From Salipaludibacillus sp. LMS25 (GTDB lineage: Bacteria; Bacillota; Bacilli; Bacillales; Salisediminibacteriaceae), in assembly GCF_024362805.1 (NCBI RefSeq), contig NZ_CP093299.1, positions 806,001-870,000 of the forward strand: a DNA stretch of 64,000 bases, given 5' to 3'. Below, piece after piece: positions 46,237 through 55,569 of this stretch. Below the pieces are notes generated by a model that worked only from the letters and a program-made list of their open reading frames with translations, did no database searches and had not been told where the DNA came from. Each line of letters starts with the position of its first letter. Within the stretch, counting starts at the first letter, position 1. The translations under genes were made by a program, and so were the position numbers.

Positions 46237-46575
46237 ACGTAAATCTCCTTTCTAGTTTTAGTCATGTATTCCCTTCTACAGTTACTTTAAACCATGAAGA
46301 ATACCTGCCTCAGCTAAGTATTGTCAGGAAAATGATTGATACACAAAATGATGATGTGAGGCAATGTGGGTGGAAGATAGACTAATATCCGCTATGGTAG
46401 ATTAAACTGTTAACAAATCACTTTACCTTTCGCACATTTATTCTCGTATGTAGGCATATGCCATTCTCTTCTAAACTTCCAGTTCCAGAATAATGATTTG
46501 AATTGTGATCGCTTTCAAAAACAAAGGCACGATATATAGGTTTATGTTTGTTCGCTAACTCATTTGTTTAACACC
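46237..46575. other. Non-coding gap
   Basis: About 340 bp without a gene. A near-cre site (TTGTGATCGCTTTCAA, one mismatch from the CcpA consensus) lies at 46503-46518; its relevance is unclear because it is downstream of the decayed arabinanase gene. Confidence 0.35.
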
Positions 46576-47266
46576 CTACGATTCTATAGAGACATCATCA
46601 AATAATGGAAGATCTGGATCTGACATAACATGAATCATATCATTGCCCTCTGCATCATAATAAGGACCATCTGGATGCTCAGAGCGAGCCGCTCACATGT
46701 TATAACCACCATCAGCATCTAAACCACCGAACGTGACAGCAACTAGTAATAGTTTGTTTCTGAACTATATACAATATAAGGGGCTTCGATCCTACTATGA
46801 TTACCATCCATTAATTTTTTCCCATATCCTTGATCTGGCTTCGGTTTACCTGTTTCTTCATCCATCTCTAAAATAAAAATACCACCTGAATATGAACCAG
46901 ATACAAGCCGAAGGTCACCATCATTATCATAAAGCTAAGCTTCAATCAGTGGGCGTTTTCCTTCATCCCCCACTGATTATTCGTTTCACTTATGGGACCT
47001 TTAGGGGCAGTTTATCCCCCACCTAAACTTTTCGACTTCTTAAGTTTTCAGGTGGGGGGTTTACTGACCCTTAAGAGTGGGATAAAATGTCCATCCACTT
47101 CAATAACTGAAGGGGCGTGGACAGTTGCCTCAGTGAATTGAGCAAACGCATCTAACCTTTTTTCATCTGCCGTAACGGAAGATGAAGCGAAAGAAATCAA
47201 TCCAGACAAACCCACACATCCTATTAATAATAATGTAACTAAGCTTTTCAATCTATTCTTTAACAC
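46576..47266 (-). pseudogene. GH43 arabinanase pseudogene interrupted by repeat R11
   Basis: The 5' end (GTG 47266) encodes a signal peptide (SLVTLLLIGCVGLSGLISFA) and the start of the mature enzyme (ATVHAPSVIEVDGHF). R11 follows, then the reading resumes as DNDGDLRLVSGSYSGGIFIL and NHSRIEAPYIVY, diagnostic of extracellular arabinan endo-1,5-alpha-L-arabinosidases. The 100-plus residues normally between these parts are gone. Beyond that there is a frameshift near 46757, an in-frame stop near 46695 and a truncated end. No functional product is possible. Confidence 0.8.
46929..47086 (+). repeat. Hairpin repeat R11, subfamily A, inside a pseudogene
   Basis: ATAAAGCTAAGC to GAGTGGGATAAA with both modules. 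On each side is arabinanase-like coding sequence in the opposite direction, so this copy shows that the element can land in, or replace part of, coding DNA. Confidence 0.85.
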
Positions 47267-47668
47267 TTAAACGCCTCTTTCTAAAGATGAATTTACTATA
47301 ACACCGCTCCCTCTCTAGACGTCTTTGGCTTTGGATAACAAAGCTAATTAAACCATTTAACCTTGTTAACAGCCTCCATTATATGGTTAAATATGCATTC
47401 AAGCAATGGCCTTTTCCTTCTATATTCTGACTAATTACACACTAAATTTAACGCTATTTCTTTATCATGCTAAAAATTGATATAATCCTTTGTCCTGTCC
47501 CTTTCTCAAAAAAGTTGAATAATGCTAAGCATTTGTAGTATTTTAGAGTAAACGGTACTCGACACAATTCTGGCCACTTTCCACTATTAACACGCTTTTG
47601 TTAAAAATTAGACTGGTCGAATACCAGTGATGACATGAGCTTTGGGATAAAACCAAGGAGGAAACCAT
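47267..47668. other. Non-coding gap upstream of the synthase
   Basis: About 400 bp of AT-rich DNA. No gene seen; promoters for the arabinanase remnant (minus) and the synthase (plus) should lie here. Confidence 0.35.
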
Positions 47669-48496
47669 ATGAAAAATGAGAAACAACTACATAAAGACGC
47701 GATGGGGCAATTAAAAAAAACAAGTAGGACCTTTTACATTCCAATTACATTATTAGAACCCACATTAAAAAAGACAGTGGCTTCCGCCTATTTATGTATG
47801 CGGGCAATTGACGAAATTGAAGACAATGAGAAACTGGAACCATCGACAAAATCTCATCTTCTTTCTAAAACAAGTACTTTATTAAACAACACGTTTAACA
47901 ATGACGCATACCTTGAACTAATTGATCCATACAAACAACTGCTCCCTGAAGTCACGTTAAGACTAGGAGACTGGCTTTCAGTTTGCCCTGCAGATATTGT
48001 GGAAAAAGTGAAGGAATCTACAAGTACTATGGCTCAAGGCATGGCAAAATGGGCCGAAAAAAATTGGGATATTCAAACGAAAGAAGATTTAGACGACTAC
48101 ACCTATTATGTAGCCGGCCTTGTTGGTGTTATGCTTTCTGATATTTGGGAATGGCGAGATGGCACGAAAACTGACAGAAACTTTGCTATCGCATACGGCC
48201 GAGGTTTACAAACAGTGAACATACTTCGCAACCAAGAAGAAGATAAAGAGCGGGGAATTTCATTTATACCTAATAATTGGAATAGTGATGATACCTTTCA
48301 GTATGCTGAAGCCAACCTTGCCCTCGGAGATGAATACATGAAGGATATAACTAGTAAAAATATAAGTCTCTTTTGCAAAATCCCTCTAGAATTAGCCAAG
48401 AGAACACTTAAGGTGCTAAAGTCTGGGCGCGAAAAAATGTCTAGAGATGAAGTAAATCAAACGGTTGAGGATATTAAAAACTATCATTATCACTAA
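47669..48496 (+). CDS. Phytoene/squalene synthase family protein
   Basis: 275 residues, all-helical trans-prenyltransferase of the head-to-head type. First Asp-rich motif RAIDEIEDN (about 47-55) and second motif as NILRNQEEDKERGI near 190, with DYTYYVAGLVG between. Members couple two C15 or C20 diphosphates (squalene or phytoene), or in B. subtilis YisP release farnesol. The Asp/Glu residues look complete in motif 1; motif 2 has EEDKE rather than DxxxD. The ATG follows AAGGAGG. No other isoprenoid gene is nearby. Confidence 0.85.
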   Translation: MKNEKQLHKDAMGQLKKTSRTFYIPITLLEPTLKKTVASAYLCMRAIDEIEDNEKLEPSTKSHLLSKTSTLLNNTFNNDAYLELIDPYKQLLPEVTLRLGDWLSVCPADIVEKVKESTSTMAQGMAKWAEKNWDIQTKEDLDDYTYYVAGLVGVMLSDIWEWRDGTKTDRNFAIAYGRGLQTVNILRNQEEDKERGISFIPNNWNSDDTFQYAEANLALGDEYMKDITSKNISLFCKIPLELAKRTLKVLKSGREKMSRDEVNQTVEDIKNYHYH

Positions 48497-48585
48497 AATG
48501 CAGATCTATTCCGCTTATCTAAACACACTGAATGGCTGTAAAATAGACAAAATCACGGACTAAATTCTGTTAAACCGTCCATAGT

Positions 48586-48615
48586 AAAAAGCGCCTTTCT
48601 ATATCGGCGCTTTTT
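48586..48615 (+). terminator. Terminator of the synthase gene
   Basis: AAAAAGCGCC and GGCGCTTTTT around a 10-nt loop, about 90 bp after the stop. Confidence 0.8.
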
Positions 48616-48790
48616 ATACGTTCTTTAATTGTCATTTAAATAACCTTCTCGAGGATGACAATTAACTTCATTAAGAAGCTCTTACTTTTCACCCCCAGTT
48701 AAGCAATACATGTACAGAGAAAAGGAATCAGGAGTGATTACGCTTACAAAATGTAATAGTCACTTGAAGTGAGATTATAATTAAGTGATA

Positions 48791-48845
48791 ATAAAGCTAA
48801 GCTTCAATCAGTGGGAGTTTTACTGCCCCTTAAGAGTGGGATAAA
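48791..48845 (+). repeat. Hairpin repeat R12, subfamily A with internal deletion
   Basis: The left 27 bases (ATAAAGCTAAGCTTCAATCA then GTGGGAG) are joined directly to the right end TTTTACTGCCCCTTAAGAG then TGGGATAAA. The intervening 100 bp are missing, so only the two termini remain. Confidence 0.85.
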
Positions 48846-49135
48846 TGAGTAAATGTTTCATGAGGTTTTCAAACGTTGTTAATAACATTATAAAATAACT
48901 TACCAGAGATATACATCAAACATTATAATTATGACCATTTTCAAACGTTATCATTTCCTCAGAACTTCAGTCACTTTAACACTTTTTAAAGTTTCCTATG
49001 ATACCATGTGTATACTACTATTAACTAGTGACTTCAATCTAAGTTTGTTAGCTCACTATCCGTTCTTTTTAACTGTCGTTTTTCTTTAAAATAGACTATA
49101 GTACAAGAATGAGCTTGAATGAAAGAGGGATAAAT

Positions 49136-49795
49136 ATGGAAATGCCAGGTGTGATGGGTGGATTTTTTCGAATTAGTGAATGGATCATGCGATTTGCTTA
49201 TGCTAATTTGGTTTGGCTCTTATTCACCTTGATGGGCGGTGTTATTTTAGGTGTTTTCCCAGCAACCATTGCCTTATTTACATTAACGAGAAAATGGCTT
49301 AGAGGTGAACCAGATACTCCGGTATTCTCCACATTTTTCATCACGTTCAAACAAGAATTTATTAAAGGTAATTTATTCGCTCTAACCTTTGCTGCTATCA
49401 CTTATGTTCTCTTTATTGATTTTCAATATTTAGCGATTGTGACCGGAAACCTCTACATGTTTCTTTTATTTACCTTTATCCTTGTAGCGATATTATTTAT
49501 TATTTTATTCATGTATATTTTTCCCGTATATGTGCATTTCCAATTGTCTTTTATAAACTATTTAAAATATGCTTTACTAATAGGGATTACAAACCTTCAC
49601 CTTACAATTGGGACAGGTGTCATACTCGCTCTTTTTTATTATGTGCTTATGCTCATACCAGGATTGATTCCTTTTTTCGCGGTGAGTCTTCCTGCTTATG
49701 TGACGATGTGGTCCGCTAATACTGCCTTTAAATTATTAGAGCGTAAAAAGGAAAAGATACTAGCTAAAGAAGAAACTCGCCTACAAGCCGAGTGA
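49136..49795 (+). CDS. DUF624 (YesL-type) membrane protein
   Basis: 219 residues with four or five membrane helices and the family N-terminus (MGGFFRISEWIMRFAYANLVWLLF). The start is ATG 49136 (AGAGGG upstream); an in-frame ATG at 49109 lacks a ribosome site. In other bacilli DUF624 genes accompany sugar ABC transporters and glycoside hydrolases. Here the nearest such genes are the GH43 remnant and the GH4 gene. Function unknown. Confidence 0.82.
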   Translation: MEMPGVMGGFFRISEWIMRFAYANLVWLLFTLMGGVILGVFPATIALFTLTRKWLRGEPDTPVFSTFFITFKQEFIKGNLFALTFAAITYVLFIDFQYLAIVTGNLYMFLLFTFILVAILFIILFMYIFPVYVHFQLSFINYLKYALLIGITNLHLTIGTGVILALFYYVLMLIPGLIPFFAVSLPAYVTMWSANTAFKLLERKKEKILAKEETRLQAE

Positions 49796-49937
49796 ATAAT
49801 AACTAAAGCTTTATCTTAACTTTACAAGCTGCTTTATCCCAAATAGGCTAAGATATGGCTTCTTTCTCAAATAAAATGTCAGAAATGAAAACCTATTCCT
49901 TAGAGTGGAAAGTCTTTAAAGAGCAATAATCATACTT

Positions 49938-49976
49938 AAAAAGTGAAAGACGACGCTTACCGTCTTTCACTTTTTT
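49938..49976 (+). terminator. Strong terminator after the DUF624 gene
   Basis: AAAAAGTGAAAGACG pairs perfectly with CGTCTTTCACTTTTTT around 8 nt. Confidence 0.85.
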
Positions 49977-50029
49977 GGGTTCTTTACTATTCCACTAGTG
50001 TTGCAGAAATAATAATTTAGGAATGATTC

Positions 50030-50235
50030 CGTCGTCAGTTTCTTCGTATAGAAATCTAATTTCAATGTTTTCACTTGTTTTTCAAATAATTGAAGATTTA
50101 TTGGTGAAAACCATTGTCAAAATGACGTTTTTCGTGTTATCTTATCCATGCGTTTGTCCTTTTTATTGGATTTGGAGGGGATTACCACCTGCCTTTCCAT
50201 TATAAAAAACTTTTTCTTTGCAATAAACAAGATTT
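50030..50235 (-). mobile_element. IS4-type element remnant (left end and first ~40 codons)
   Basis: The minus strand reads MDKITRKTSF-stop-QWFSPINLQLFEKQVKTLK and then stops matching. The upstream sequence (TTATTGCAAAGAAAAA...GGATAAG-like and CAGGTGGTAA) matches the IS copy at 63600-64000. It is a short relic marking the left border of the accessory zone. Confidence 0.75.
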
Positions 50236-50328
50236 ACAAAGATTTTGAATGTTTTAAATATTAAGTTTTAATTAATGCAATGTTAGTGATGAAAGTTTAG
50301 CATTGTTCACTAAAATCTAGTAAAAAAA

Positions 50329-50357
50329 TTGACAAATTTCACTATGTATTATATTGT
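50329..50357 (+). promoter_or_regulatory. Promoter of the secreted-protein gene
   Basis: TTGACA (50329-50334) and TATTGT (50352-50357), spaced 17 bp: a strong vegetative-type promoter. Confidence 0.65.
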
Positions 50358-50358
50358 T

Positions 50359-50396
50359 AAAAAGGTCGTTTATTCATATGATAAACTACCTTTTCA
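50359..50396 (+). promoter_or_regulatory. Leader hairpin in the 5' UTR of the secreted-protein gene
   Basis: AAAGGT.GTTTAT pairs with ATAAAC.ACCTTTT, with one mismatch, just after the predicted transcription start and followed by a short T-rich run. It could stabilise the mRNA 5' end or act as an attenuator. Confidence 0.5.
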
Positions 50397-50435
50397 ATAT
50401 TTTAAGTTAGATTATAAAACGGAGGCTATGTAACT

Positions 50436-50864
50436 ATGAAAAAACTAAATAAGACTATTTCCACCGTGGCATTAAGTGCACTTGTTGTCACAAGTTTGTT
50501 TGCAGGAGCGCAAGAGACGAAAGCATATTCAGGGTCATACTCGTTTGATATTAATAATGTTGTTCAAGGGAAGACTAAGCATAATCTATCTTCCAAGCGC
50601 ACAACCACAACTGTACGAGCTCAAACTTATAATAAAAATGATAAGGTTCAGAGTGAAAAAAGCCCTTTCAATGTAAAAATCAAGCGAGTAGAGGGACTAG
50701 GATTTGAATATTCTGTGAATTCAAAAGCTGATAATAAAAAACATACGCACCTTCTTACAAATTCACCAAAGAAGGGAAAGTATAACGTAATCGTTAAAAA
50801 AACAAGAGATGGATGGAAAAATGTTCCTGGTTACATTAAAGGTTCTGGATCAATAGATCAATAA
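50436..50864 (+). CDS. Small secreted protein, bacteriocin-like by context
   Basis: 142 residues: a clear Sec signal peptide with AxA-type cleavage (GAQETKA), then about 110 basic, Lys/Ser/Thr-rich residues without cysteine (for example YSGSYSFDINNVVQGKTKHN). No family recognised. The ATG follows CGGAGG. A strong promoter, leader hairpin and its own terminator indicate high-level separate expression, and an ABC ATPase plus a large FtsX-type permease follow. That layout resembles lactococcin-972-type loci, where the transporter protects the producer, but the sequence is not a clear member. Confidence 0.6.
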   Translation: MKKLNKTISTVALSALVVTSLFAGAQETKAYSGSYSFDINNVVQGKTKHNLSSKRTTTTVRAQTYNKNDKVQSEKSPFNVKIKRVEGLGFEYSVNSKADNKKHTHLLTNSPKKGKYNVIVKKTRDGWKNVPGYIKGSGSIDQ

Positions 50865-50877
50865 AAAACACATTTAT

Positions 50878-50908
50878 GAAGGCTGCGTTTTGAGCGCAGC
50901 CTTCTCCT
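50878..50908 (+). terminator. Terminator between secreted-protein and ABC genes
   Basis: GAAGGCTGCG TTTTGA GCGCAGCCTTC hairpin. The T-tract is weak (TCTCCT), so some read-through into the ABC genes is likely. Confidence 0.7.
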
Positions 50909-50948
50909 ACTTATATTGGACATTCATAGAGAGGAGCCTTATTAAAAC

Positions 50949-51614
50949 ATGTTATTGCAAGCAAAACAAGTGATGAAACAATATCCAAATACCGCAGGCC
51001 CTGTTGTCAAAACAACATCAATTACCATAGAAAGAGGAACAATTCATGTCATCCGAGGTAAAAGTGGCTCGGGGAAATCGACCATATTAAGCATGCTAGG
51101 TGGAATGGAGCCGCCAACAACGGGGGAGGTAATTGTTGATAGGAATTCCCTGTATCAGTTATCTGATAAAAAACAAGCAAAAATAAGAGGGGAACAATTC
51201 GGATTTGTATTTCAGTCATTTCATCTTGTTCCTGAAATGACCGTTGAAGAGAATATTGTATTACCTCTTCGCTTTACGAAACGTGCCATACATAAAGAAA
51301 AGGTACATGCTTTAGCTGAACAACTAGGTATTGTTGAAAAATTGTCGGTGCGTCCTGCCTTCTTATCTGGTGGCCAACAACAACGAGTAGCTATTGCTCG
51401 GTCCATGATTGCTGAACCGAAAATTATTTTTGCAGATGAACCTACGGGAAACCTTGATCAAGAAACGAGTAAGGTCGTTATTGAGCAATTGACAAAACTA
51501 TGCAAGAAAAATAAACAAGCACTCGTTGTGGTAACACACGAAAAATCACTCATTAAATCCCCCGATAATCTGTATTGGATGGAAGACGGTGTATTAAAGG
51601 AAGTGACACCTTGA
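50949..51614 (+). CDS. ABC transporter ATP-binding protein (MacB/LolD/BceA-like)
   Basis: 221 residues with Walker [10 protein letters not shown] (about 37-45), signature LSGGQQQR and Walker [21 protein letters not shown] is typical of ATPases partnering FtsX-type permeases (MacB, LolD, BceA). It overlaps the permease start (TTGA), so the two are translationally coupled. Likely drives export or removal of the adjacent secreted protein or another peptide. Confidence 0.92.
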   Translation: MLLQAKQVMKQYPNTAGPVVKTTSITIERGTIHVIRGKSGSGKSTILSMLGGMEPPTTGEVIVDRNSLYQLSDKKQAKIRGEQFGFVFQSFHLVPEMTVEENIVLPLRFTKRAIHKEKVHALAEQLGIVEKLSVRPAFLSGGQQQRVAIARSMIAEPKIIFADEPTGNLDQETSKVVIEQLTKLCKKNKQALVVVTHEKSLIKSPDNLYWMEDGVLKEVTP

Positions 51615-54175
51615 AAATGATGAAGCTTGCGTTTGCCACGTTGTTGCGGCGAAGGCGTTGGTTTTTGTTATTACTAGCCATGACAACACTATCCATTGTT
51701 GCCGTTATTTCAATTTTTACGGCAAGTGAAACGATCAAAATATCCATATTAGAGCGCAATTATGATAAACATGGAAAATTTCATGCAGTCGTCGTAGATG
51801 CAAATGATGAAGTAATCGAAAAAATATCACAAGCTTCCTTTGTAGAGGCAGTGGGCCAAGTAAACCTTCTGGGTACAACCTATATTGATCAAGCACAAAC
51901 GCGAGAAGTAACTGTTGGTTCATTTGATGAAGAAGCGGTTCGATTAGGTCGATTGAATCTGGTTGAAGGTAGAATGCCTGAGAATGCTGGCGAAATTGCT
52001 TTGGAATTTTTTTATGCTCAAACCTCAGATCGCTTATCTGCACTTGGTGATGAAGCGGTAGTAACGATTGCCGGGGAAAAGCAACAGGTGGAGGTGGTAG
52101 GAATTGTTGAAAACTATATTCATCAATGGCCCCAATCTGGAGAAACGGTACGTGGTATCAATGATTTCCCGAATGTTTTTCTGAGTGAAACTGATATGGC
52201 TCAATATAAAGAATTCCAAACGAATGTGTTGGTCACATATGCAGGCCATCCAACTCGTGTACAAGATCGATTTACAGGGTTAGATTTAATATTATCTTCC
52301 AATGATATAGAAATATTTGAGCATACTTATTTATTTCATAGTCTTTACCTGTACGATTCTCTCTCTAAAGCAACACTTTTGTTTCAACTGTTAGTGCTTT
52401 TAGCTGTCACACTGTGCATGCTAAGTTTATTTTCATTTTATTTCCAAGACCAATCACAAAAACTCGCAATTTTTCGTGCTTATGGTGCAACAAAAAAAGA
52501 AATGTATCAACTTGTCAGTTGTCAAAGTGGGCTCATTTTCATGATAAGTACCGGACTGGCATTACCCTTTGTATTGTTAGTCCATCATGGAATGACAGCC
52601 ATTGCCTATGATGCGTCTTCATTTTTATCTATTAATTTTCACACGTTAATCGTTTGGGCGTGTGTGTTATTTAGTTTAATCCTAACCACAGCCCTTATCA
52701 TGGTTTTTTTGTTACGTAAACGATCCATTTCCTCTTTGTTACGAGAGGTTAAATGTTTACAAATGAAGCAAAATAAGGAAATCATCTCTAATCGTTTTCC
52801 GTGGTTCGGACGTCAAATAATATTGCAAATTATTCAGTCATGGAAACAGGCGTTCATCACGGTAATTTGTATCATTGCTGTCATTGTGTATGCTGTGTTA
52901 GGTGTGTATTCGATACAACAGACTGAAGTATTGAATCCCATGGAAGATTCTATTGAAGATGTAACATATTCATTGTATTCACAAGTGGTTCATATAGGGG
53001 ATACGCTACATGGCTTTTATTATACGAGTCAACTTGGATCATCCTTCTCGCCTGCAGATACACATTTACTTAAAAAAACACCAGGGATTGCTTTTGTTGA
53101 TAACCAACCCTTTATGATGGACACACAAATATTGTTGCTAGATGATCAACTGACTCCTACATTACGGAATATAGTTGTTGAAGAACTTAATCAGGAACAG
53201 TCTTTTTTAGAAATGGAAGAAGGATTACTAGATCGTCCTTCAAAAAGGGATCTCAAAATTGCTGAAGACCTTTATGCGATCCCTCATAATTTAGTGGAAT
53301 ATGTTGTTGTCGATGAAAAAAAATATGAACAGATTTATAAAAAATATTTCGGAACAAATGGGGACTATCTAGCTTTTAAAGAAAAAGAATTAATTTTATT
53401 TGTCCCTGAAGATGAAGAACAGCTCCAGTCTTTAATCGGTGAAACAGTACAATTTGGTCAATTGCGTCTAAATGAAGATGAGGATTTTCAATTCAGACAT
53501 TGGGATTACAAAGTCCAACAGGTTTATGCAGGAGTATTTAGTCTTGATATTACAGATCGCATTGAACAAACTCGTGAGGCACCAATTGTCATTGTATTGG
53601 ATCATGAAAAAGCAATTGAACATGGTTTAGTTGAAGGATACCAGTTTGTAAGTGTCTACTTAGATGAGGACGTTACAGTAGCAGAGAAAGAGGAAATTGA
53701 ATCAAAATCCATTGATCTAGCATCAACGGTCCCGACAGGTATATTCAGCGATTGGGCTCAAGAGGAACAAGAGGAAAAACACTTCTTCAGTTTTATAAAA
53801 ATTATTAGTTACTTCATGCTCACTGTTACCCTCATTCTATCTGCTGTCAGTATTGGTGTCATGATGTTTAGTCGTTTTATGGTAAGACGTCAAAAGTGGG
53901 GACTCTACCTAGCCGCAGGGATGACGAGAAGTCAGATGCGCATGATTGTATTTGGTGAACTTTTTGTTTATTGGTTGCTTTCTACCATCATCAGTCTACC
54001 TATTCTTTTCTGCTATATTAAAAGAATGTTCGACCAAGTGAACCCTGCGTTGTTTTTAGCAAACACTGGCGCTGTATTCGTTAGTGGTTTGATCATATTT
54101 ACAATCATTGGAATAGCATTGAATCGTTTCATGACCAGCCATTCGATATTGTCTTTGCTTCGTGTTACCGAGTAA
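51611..54175 (+). CDS. Large FtsX-type ABC permease
   Basis: 854 residues from TTG 51611, with AAGGAAG 7 nt upstream; the TTG overlaps the ATPase stop. It has two copies of the layout TM, extracellular domain, three TMs: TM1 near 15-40, TM2-4 about 260-380, TM5 about 420-440, TM6-8 about 730-850. The large extracytoplasmic domains are typical of permeases handling peptides or lipoproteins at the membrane face, such as bacteriocin-associated or BceB-like proteins. Followed by an IS256 copy inserted 90 bp downstream. Confidence 0.82.
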   Translation: MKMMKLAFATLLRRRRWFLLLLAMTTLSIVAVISIFTASETIKISILERNYDKHGKFHAVVVDANDEVIEKISQASFVEAVGQVNLLGTTYIDQAQTREVTVGSFDEEAVRLGRLNLVEGRMPENAGEIALEFFYAQTSDRLSALGDEAVVTIAGEKQQVEVVGIVENYIHQWPQSGETVRGINDFPNVFLSETDMAQYKEFQTNVLVTYAGHPTRVQDRFTGLDLILSSNDIEIFEHTYLFHSLYLYDSLSKATLLFQLLVLLAVTLCMLSLFSFYFQDQSQKLAIFRAYGATKKEMYQLVSCQSGLIFMISTGLALPFVLLVHHGMTAIAYDASSFLSINFHTLIVWACVLFSLILTTALIMVFLLRKRSISSLLREVKCLQMKQNKEIISNRFPWFGRQIILQIIQSWKQAFITVICIIAVIVYAVLGVYSIQQTEVLNPMEDSIEDVTYSLYSQVVHIGDTLHGFYYTSQLGSSFSPADTHLLKKTPGIAFVDNQPFMMDTQILLLDDQLTPTLRNIVVEELNQEQSFLEMEEGLLDRPSKRDLKIAEDLYAIPHNLVEYVVVDEKKYEQIYKKYFGTNGDYLAFKEKELILFVPEDEEQLQSLIGETVQFGQLRLNEDEDFQFRHWDYKVQQVYAGVFSLDITDRIEQTREAPIVIVLDHEKAIEHGLVEGYQFVSVYLDEDVTVAEKEEIESKSIDLASTVPTGIFSDWAQEEQEEKHFFSFIKIISYFMLTVTLILSAVSIGVMMFSRFMVRRQKWGLYLAAGMTRSQMRMIVFGELFVYWLLSTIISLPILFCYIKRMFDQVNPALFLANTGAVFVSGLIIFTIIGIALNRFMTSHSILSLLRVTE

Positions 54176-54368
54176 TAACTGTAGCTAATTGTGAAGTATT
54201 GTTTTAACTTAATTAGGCGAAGAATGAGTAATAAATCTTTTTAAGATATCTCAAAAGTGTTATGGGATGACGTACAATAGTTTGTGTAAGAAAAATGTTT
54301 AAGCCGAAAAAAAGGTAGGGTATCCTCATTGTTAACGATGAAATCAACTGAGAGGAGATGCCCTACCT

Positions 54369-55544
54369 ATGACTACTAGTATAGGACAAGAATCACTAGA
54401 AAATCAACTAGATCACATGGTGCGTGACTTCGTGAAAGAAAAACTAGAAGTGATCATGAAAGAAGAAATGACAAACTTCTTTGATCACGAACACCCAGAG
54501 TTAAAAAACGCAAAGAATGGTCATGACAAGCGTCAATTGGACACGAAGTATGGTCGAATCGATTCTTTACAAGTCCCACGTGATCGTGATAATGCCTTCC
54601 AAACGGAGATGTTTCAGCCTTATGAACGCCACCAAGCATGGCTAGGCGAAACGATCATTCAAATGTATCAAAAAGGCATGAGCACGCGAGAAATCAGCCA
54701 TTTCCTTGAGCGTATCTTGGGTCATACCTATTCGCCAACGACGATCAGTAACATCACCGACGTCGTGGGAGAAGATATCGAATCATGGCAACAACGAGAG
54801 CTTCAAAAGCGTTATTCCGTCGTCTATTTAGACGGAACGTATCTCAAGCTACGACGAGATGATGTCGCCAACGAAGTCGTTTATGTCGTGGTTGGCGTGA
54901 CCGAAGAAGGCTACCGAGAAATCCTTGGATTCTATGTCGGTGGGAAAGAAAGTGCGCTTGGTTGGAAGGAAATCCTCCTAGACCTCTATGAAAGAGGCGC
55001 AAAAGAAGTTCTCCTCGGGATCTTTGACGGGTTACCTGGTTTAGAAGAAGCGATGAAGGAAGTCTATCCAAAAGCGGATATCCAACGCTGCGTCGTGCAT
55101 AAAGTTCGAAATGCCCTTAATGTAGCACGTAAAAAGGATCAATCGGCCATGGCGGAAGATCTTAAACCGATCTACCAGGCAAACACGAGAGGGGAAGCTG
55201 ACAAGTGCTTTCAAGCATTCAAAGAAACCTGGTCAAAGAAATACCCGAAAGTCGTTCAATCATGGGAACGAGACCTGGATGTTCTTTTGACTTTTCTTCA
55301 GTATCCGTCATCGATTCAGCCGATGATTTATACCACGAACATCATCGAACGAACGATGAAAGAGATCAAGAAGCGAACCAAGACAATGAACAGTTTACCG
55401 ACAGAAAAAGCGGCAGAAAAGATAGTTTACCTTCAATCCGTTGAATACAACGAGAGATGGGCCCAGCGGAAACTAAGAGGTTTCAGCACGGCTCAGCCGG
55501 TTTTACAAGATCTATTCAAAAAGCGTTATGGAACAGAAGACTAA
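54369..55544 (+). CDS. IS256-family transposase (copy 1)
   Basis: 391 residues, intact. The DDE triad is visible as VYLDGTYLKLRR, GIFDGLPGLEEA and NIIERTMKEIKKRTK; also QRCVVHKVRN and the Zn/DNA-binding N-terminal helices. Start ATG 54369. Differs at a few per cent of residues from copy 2 (for example NGHDKRQ versus NGYYRRQ), so the two copies are not a very recent duplication of each other. Confidence 0.95.
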   Translation: MTTSIGQESLENQLDHMVRDFVKEKLEVIMKEEMTNFFDHEHPELKNAKNGHDKRQLDTKYGRIDSLQVPRDRDNAFQTEMFQPYERHQAWLGETIIQMYQKGMSTREISHFLERILGHTYSPTTISNITDVVGEDIESWQQRELQKRYSVVYLDGTYLKLRRDDVANEVVYVVVGVTEEGYREILGFYVGGKESALGWKEILLDLYERGAKEVLLGIFDGLPGLEEAMKEVYPKADIQRCVVHKVRNALNVARKKDQSAMAEDLKPIYQANTRGEADKCFQAFKETWSKKYPKVVQSWERDLDVLLTFLQYPSSIQPMIYTTNIIERTMKEIKKRTKTMNSLPTEKAAEKIVYLQSVEYNERWAQRKLRGFSTAQPVLQDLFKKRYGTED

Positions 55545-55569
55545 GAGGGGAAACTGGAAATGTCTTCAT

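Noticed and set aside
46503..46518. CcpA cre-like site
   Set aside because: One mismatch in the core ARCG and located downstream of, not before, the nearest sugar-related gene, so not listed as a regulatory feature.
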